This document shows, piece after piece, positions 63,683 through 64,000 of a stretch of DNA of 64,000 nt. The stretch comes from Rebecca billardiae RCC1528 (taxonomy: Eukaryota; Haptophyta). The DNA lies in contig OZ251230.1 of assembly GCA_965240325.2 (NCBI GenBank), positions 2,356,001 to 2,420,000 of the forward strand. The letters run 5' to 3'. The position numbers and the translations under genes were made by a program. Positions within the stretch are counted from its first letter, which is position 1, and every line of letters begins with the position of its first letter. Below the pieces are notes generated by a model. The model ran no database searches, was not told where the DNA came from, and saw only the letters and a list, made by a program, of their open reading frames with translations.

Positions 63683-64000
63683 ATACGTACGCGCGTATAG
63701 ACGAGAGAGCGCCAGAGAGAGAGAGAGAGAGAGCTGAGAGACGAGCAGAGATCGAGAGCGAGAGACGAGACGGAGAGAGTCATCATCAGAGAGTCAGCAG
63801 TATTAGTAGTATATATAGACGCGACTATAGGCTACTGCTGCGCTGCTGCTATTGCTCGGGCTAAGGCGGGCTTGTATATAGCACTGCTCACCGTCGACCG
63901 TAGGCGTATGGCAGCATCGTCATTAACTAATAATGGACGACTACGAGGCAGCCCGGAGCCCCGACGCGCCGCGCGACCGTCGGCAATAATAAACCTAGCC
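63314..64000. other. Gene-free end of the window
   Basis: After the GT8-like gene there is no gene. The stretch holds the TA microsatellite, a GA-rich run (about 63700-63780, GAGAGAGAGA with GACGAGCAGAG) and TAGTAGTATATATAGACGCG-like sequence. Confidence 0.5.
63533..63680. repeat. Interrupted (TA)n microsatellite
   Basis: TA runs broken at about 63592-63604 (ATACTATATACTATA) and near 63647 (ATAGTATA), followed by the GA-rich run. Over 140 bp in all. Confidence 0.95.

Overview
The window is eukaryotic nuclear DNA from what looks like a unicellular alga. It is very GC-rich, its genes have few and short GT-AG introns packed with alternating CG, and the intergenic gaps hold AT or TAC/GTA low-complexity tracts. 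One small protein (27378-27816) starts with a signal peptide followed by a transit-peptide-like stretch, as expected for a plastid of secondary red-algal origin. That protein, the intron style, the EsV-1-7 repeat protein and the SpoVS-like protein fit a haptophyte best, with a stramenopile such as a pelagophyte as the alternative. This is inference from composition and gene content only.

Layout. 1-258 is the end of a SpoVS-like gene. 1178-2533 is an intron-less alpha-tubulin and 2869-3777 an unrecognised protein. 5423-7375 holds two tandem copies of a repeat element. 7514-8644 is a GT8-type glycosyltransferase and 8998-9600 a small helical membrane protein. 9996-17806 (minus) is a six-exon kinesin of 2383 residues with a C-terminal kinesin-14 motor and a second, degenerate motor at its N-terminus. 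18025-19731 is a SEL1-MYND protein. 21905-32747 carries a PAP2 phosphatase, a lectin-like membrane protein, a HAD-riboflavin kinase fusion back to back with a plastid protein, a sulfotransferase, a lipase-like hydrolase and a TPT-type transporter. 33013-34371 is an EsV-1-7 repeat protein. 34944-36795 is the three-exon DNA polymerase delta small subunit.

37061-52903 is a single very young DNA transposon of 15,843 bp. It has 670-bp terminal inverted repeats with no difference that I could find, and a T10 direct repeat on each side. It carries two convergent genes whose start codons both lie at position 660 of the repeat, the plan of maize MuDR. The left gene encodes a transposase of about 3070 residues in which a MULE DDE core and SWIM finger are joined to a probable 2-oxoglutarate/Fe(II) oxygenase fold upstream and to a PHD-like finger and an OTU cysteine-protease domain downstream. 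The right gene encodes a 1354-residue protein that I do not recognise. I regard this element as the main discovery candidate.

After the element come a second SEL1-MYND copy (12 repeat units against 10 in the first), two small inverted-repeat elements, a second type of sulfotransferase, an RGG-rich protein, a gene with a probable frameshift and a glycogenin-like type II glycosyltransferase. The window ends in AT/GA microsatellites. Most host genes are housekeeping or Golgi/secretory functions and form no evident pathway. The structural story is one of repeat expansion and recent transposition into a compact genome.
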